Source: Albidovulum sp. (GTDB lineage: Bacteria; Pseudomonadota; Alphaproteobacteria; Rhodobacterales; Rhodobacteraceae). Taken from it: a DNA stretch of 64,000 bases. Location of the stretch: NCBI GenBank assembly GCA_020637635.1, contig JACKKB010000004.1, positions 248,001 to 312,000 on the forward strand, in the 5' to 3' direction. Below, piece by piece: positions 63,626-64,000 of this stretch (position 1 is its first letter; the number at the start of each line of letters is the position of its first letter). A program made the position numbers and the translations under genes. The notes beneath the pieces were generated by a model that was given only the letters and a program-made list of their open reading frames with translations, had not been told where the DNA came from and searched no databases.

Positions 63626-64000
63626 TGGACTTTGGCGCGATCAATCCCACCATCCTCATCGCCTCGCTCATGGTCGCGGCGGTGCCGATCATGCTGGCAG
63701 CGCTCGGCGAGCTTGTCGTCGAGAAATCGGGCGTCCTGAACCTCGGCGTCGAGGGCATGATGATCATCGGTGCCATCGCCGGCTTCGTGACCGCCGTCCA
63801 TACCGGCAGCCCCGTCGCGGGCTTTGCCGGCGGCGCCGTTGCCGGCGCGCTGCTCAGTCTCGTCTTCGCCTTCCTCACCCAGTTCCTGCTCACCAACCAG
63901 GTGGCGACGGGCCTTGCGCTCACGCTCTTCGGGCTCGGTCTCTCCTCGCTCGCCGGGCAGGGCTACAACGGCATCAAGCCCCCGGCCACCCATGCCGTGC
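63625..64000 (+). CDS. Second nucleoside-type ABC permease (3' end outside window)
   Basis: First 125 residues of a YufQ-like permease beginning MDFGAINPTILIASLMVAAVP. The motif KSGVLNLGVEGMMIIGAIAG matches the second permease of BMP-type nucleoside importers and parallels NIGAEGQ in the first. It starts on the TGATG of the preceding gene and continues past the window. Confidence 0.92.
   Translation, partial: MDFGAINPTILIASLMVAAVPIMLAALGELVVEKSGVLNLGVEGMMIIGAIAGFVTAVHTGSPVAGFAGGAVAGALLSLVFAFLTQFLLTNQVATGLALTLFGLGLSSLAGQGYNGIKPPATHAV

Overview
This is 64 kb of very GC-rich chromosome from an alphaproteobacterium, most probably a member of the Rhodobacterales (Rhodobacteraceae/Paracoccaceae). 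The inference rests on content and order: metR divergent from metF, a hisS-hisZ-hisG operon with short-form HisG, gatC-gatA, a GTG-started rpsD, a class II (B12-dependent) NrdJ, tRNA-Tyr divergent from rlmB, and several families common in this group (DUF1344, DUF1489, DUF2927, DUF6636). Nothing looks like a prophage, integron, plasmid or insertion sequence. No CRISPR array was seen. The window is mostly core chromosome with a few less-studied gene clusters.

Layout. 1-6.2 kb: a truncated ABC-F ATPase, metR/metF, rpmG, a DUF533/TerB-like protein, a GNAT enzyme, a flavin reductase and an OsmC protein. 6.2-16.2 kb: rpsD with a structured leader, two DUF1344 secreted proteins (one with three tandem domains), a DUF2235 hydrolase, an ornithine/lysine-type decarboxylase facing an Lrp regulator, a COG4280 membrane pair, and an HxlR-controlled cassette (DUF1428-GST-VOC-VOC). 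16.2-23.7 kb: RNase P RNA, an AmpD-like amidase, an excalibur lipoprotein, gatCA, a metallo-hydrolase, two small hypothetical genes, tadA, and a pseudouridine synthase (RluB type) with an apparently frame-shifted basic tail.

23.8-30 kb: a tight run of genes for XpaC, TelA, a DUF2927 lipoprotein, a DUF4241-like protein, an SPFH-GYF protein and a double zinc-ribbon membrane protein. This resembles a membrane-stress module and is the best candidate for a poorly described system here. 30-40 kb: a PfkB kinase, dtd, a DMT exporter, a crotonase and a five-gene Yej/Opp-type peptide importer with a terminator between the binding-protein gene and the rest. 40-56.4 kb: tRNA-Tyr, rlmB, a YHS protein, nrdJ, DUF1489, the his operon, slyX, DUF6636, an AbrB-type membrane protein, a phospholipase D, dnaE and DUF6544. 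56.6-64 kb: xdhABC fused in one operon to a nucleoside-type ABC importer that runs off the window, coupling purine uptake to xanthine oxidation.

Starts were chosen by homologue-like N-termini, Shine-Dalgarno (SD) sequences and overlaps. Promoters are pattern matches to -35/-10 hexamers with 16-17 bp spacing. All family names come from recognising motifs by eye, without database searches.
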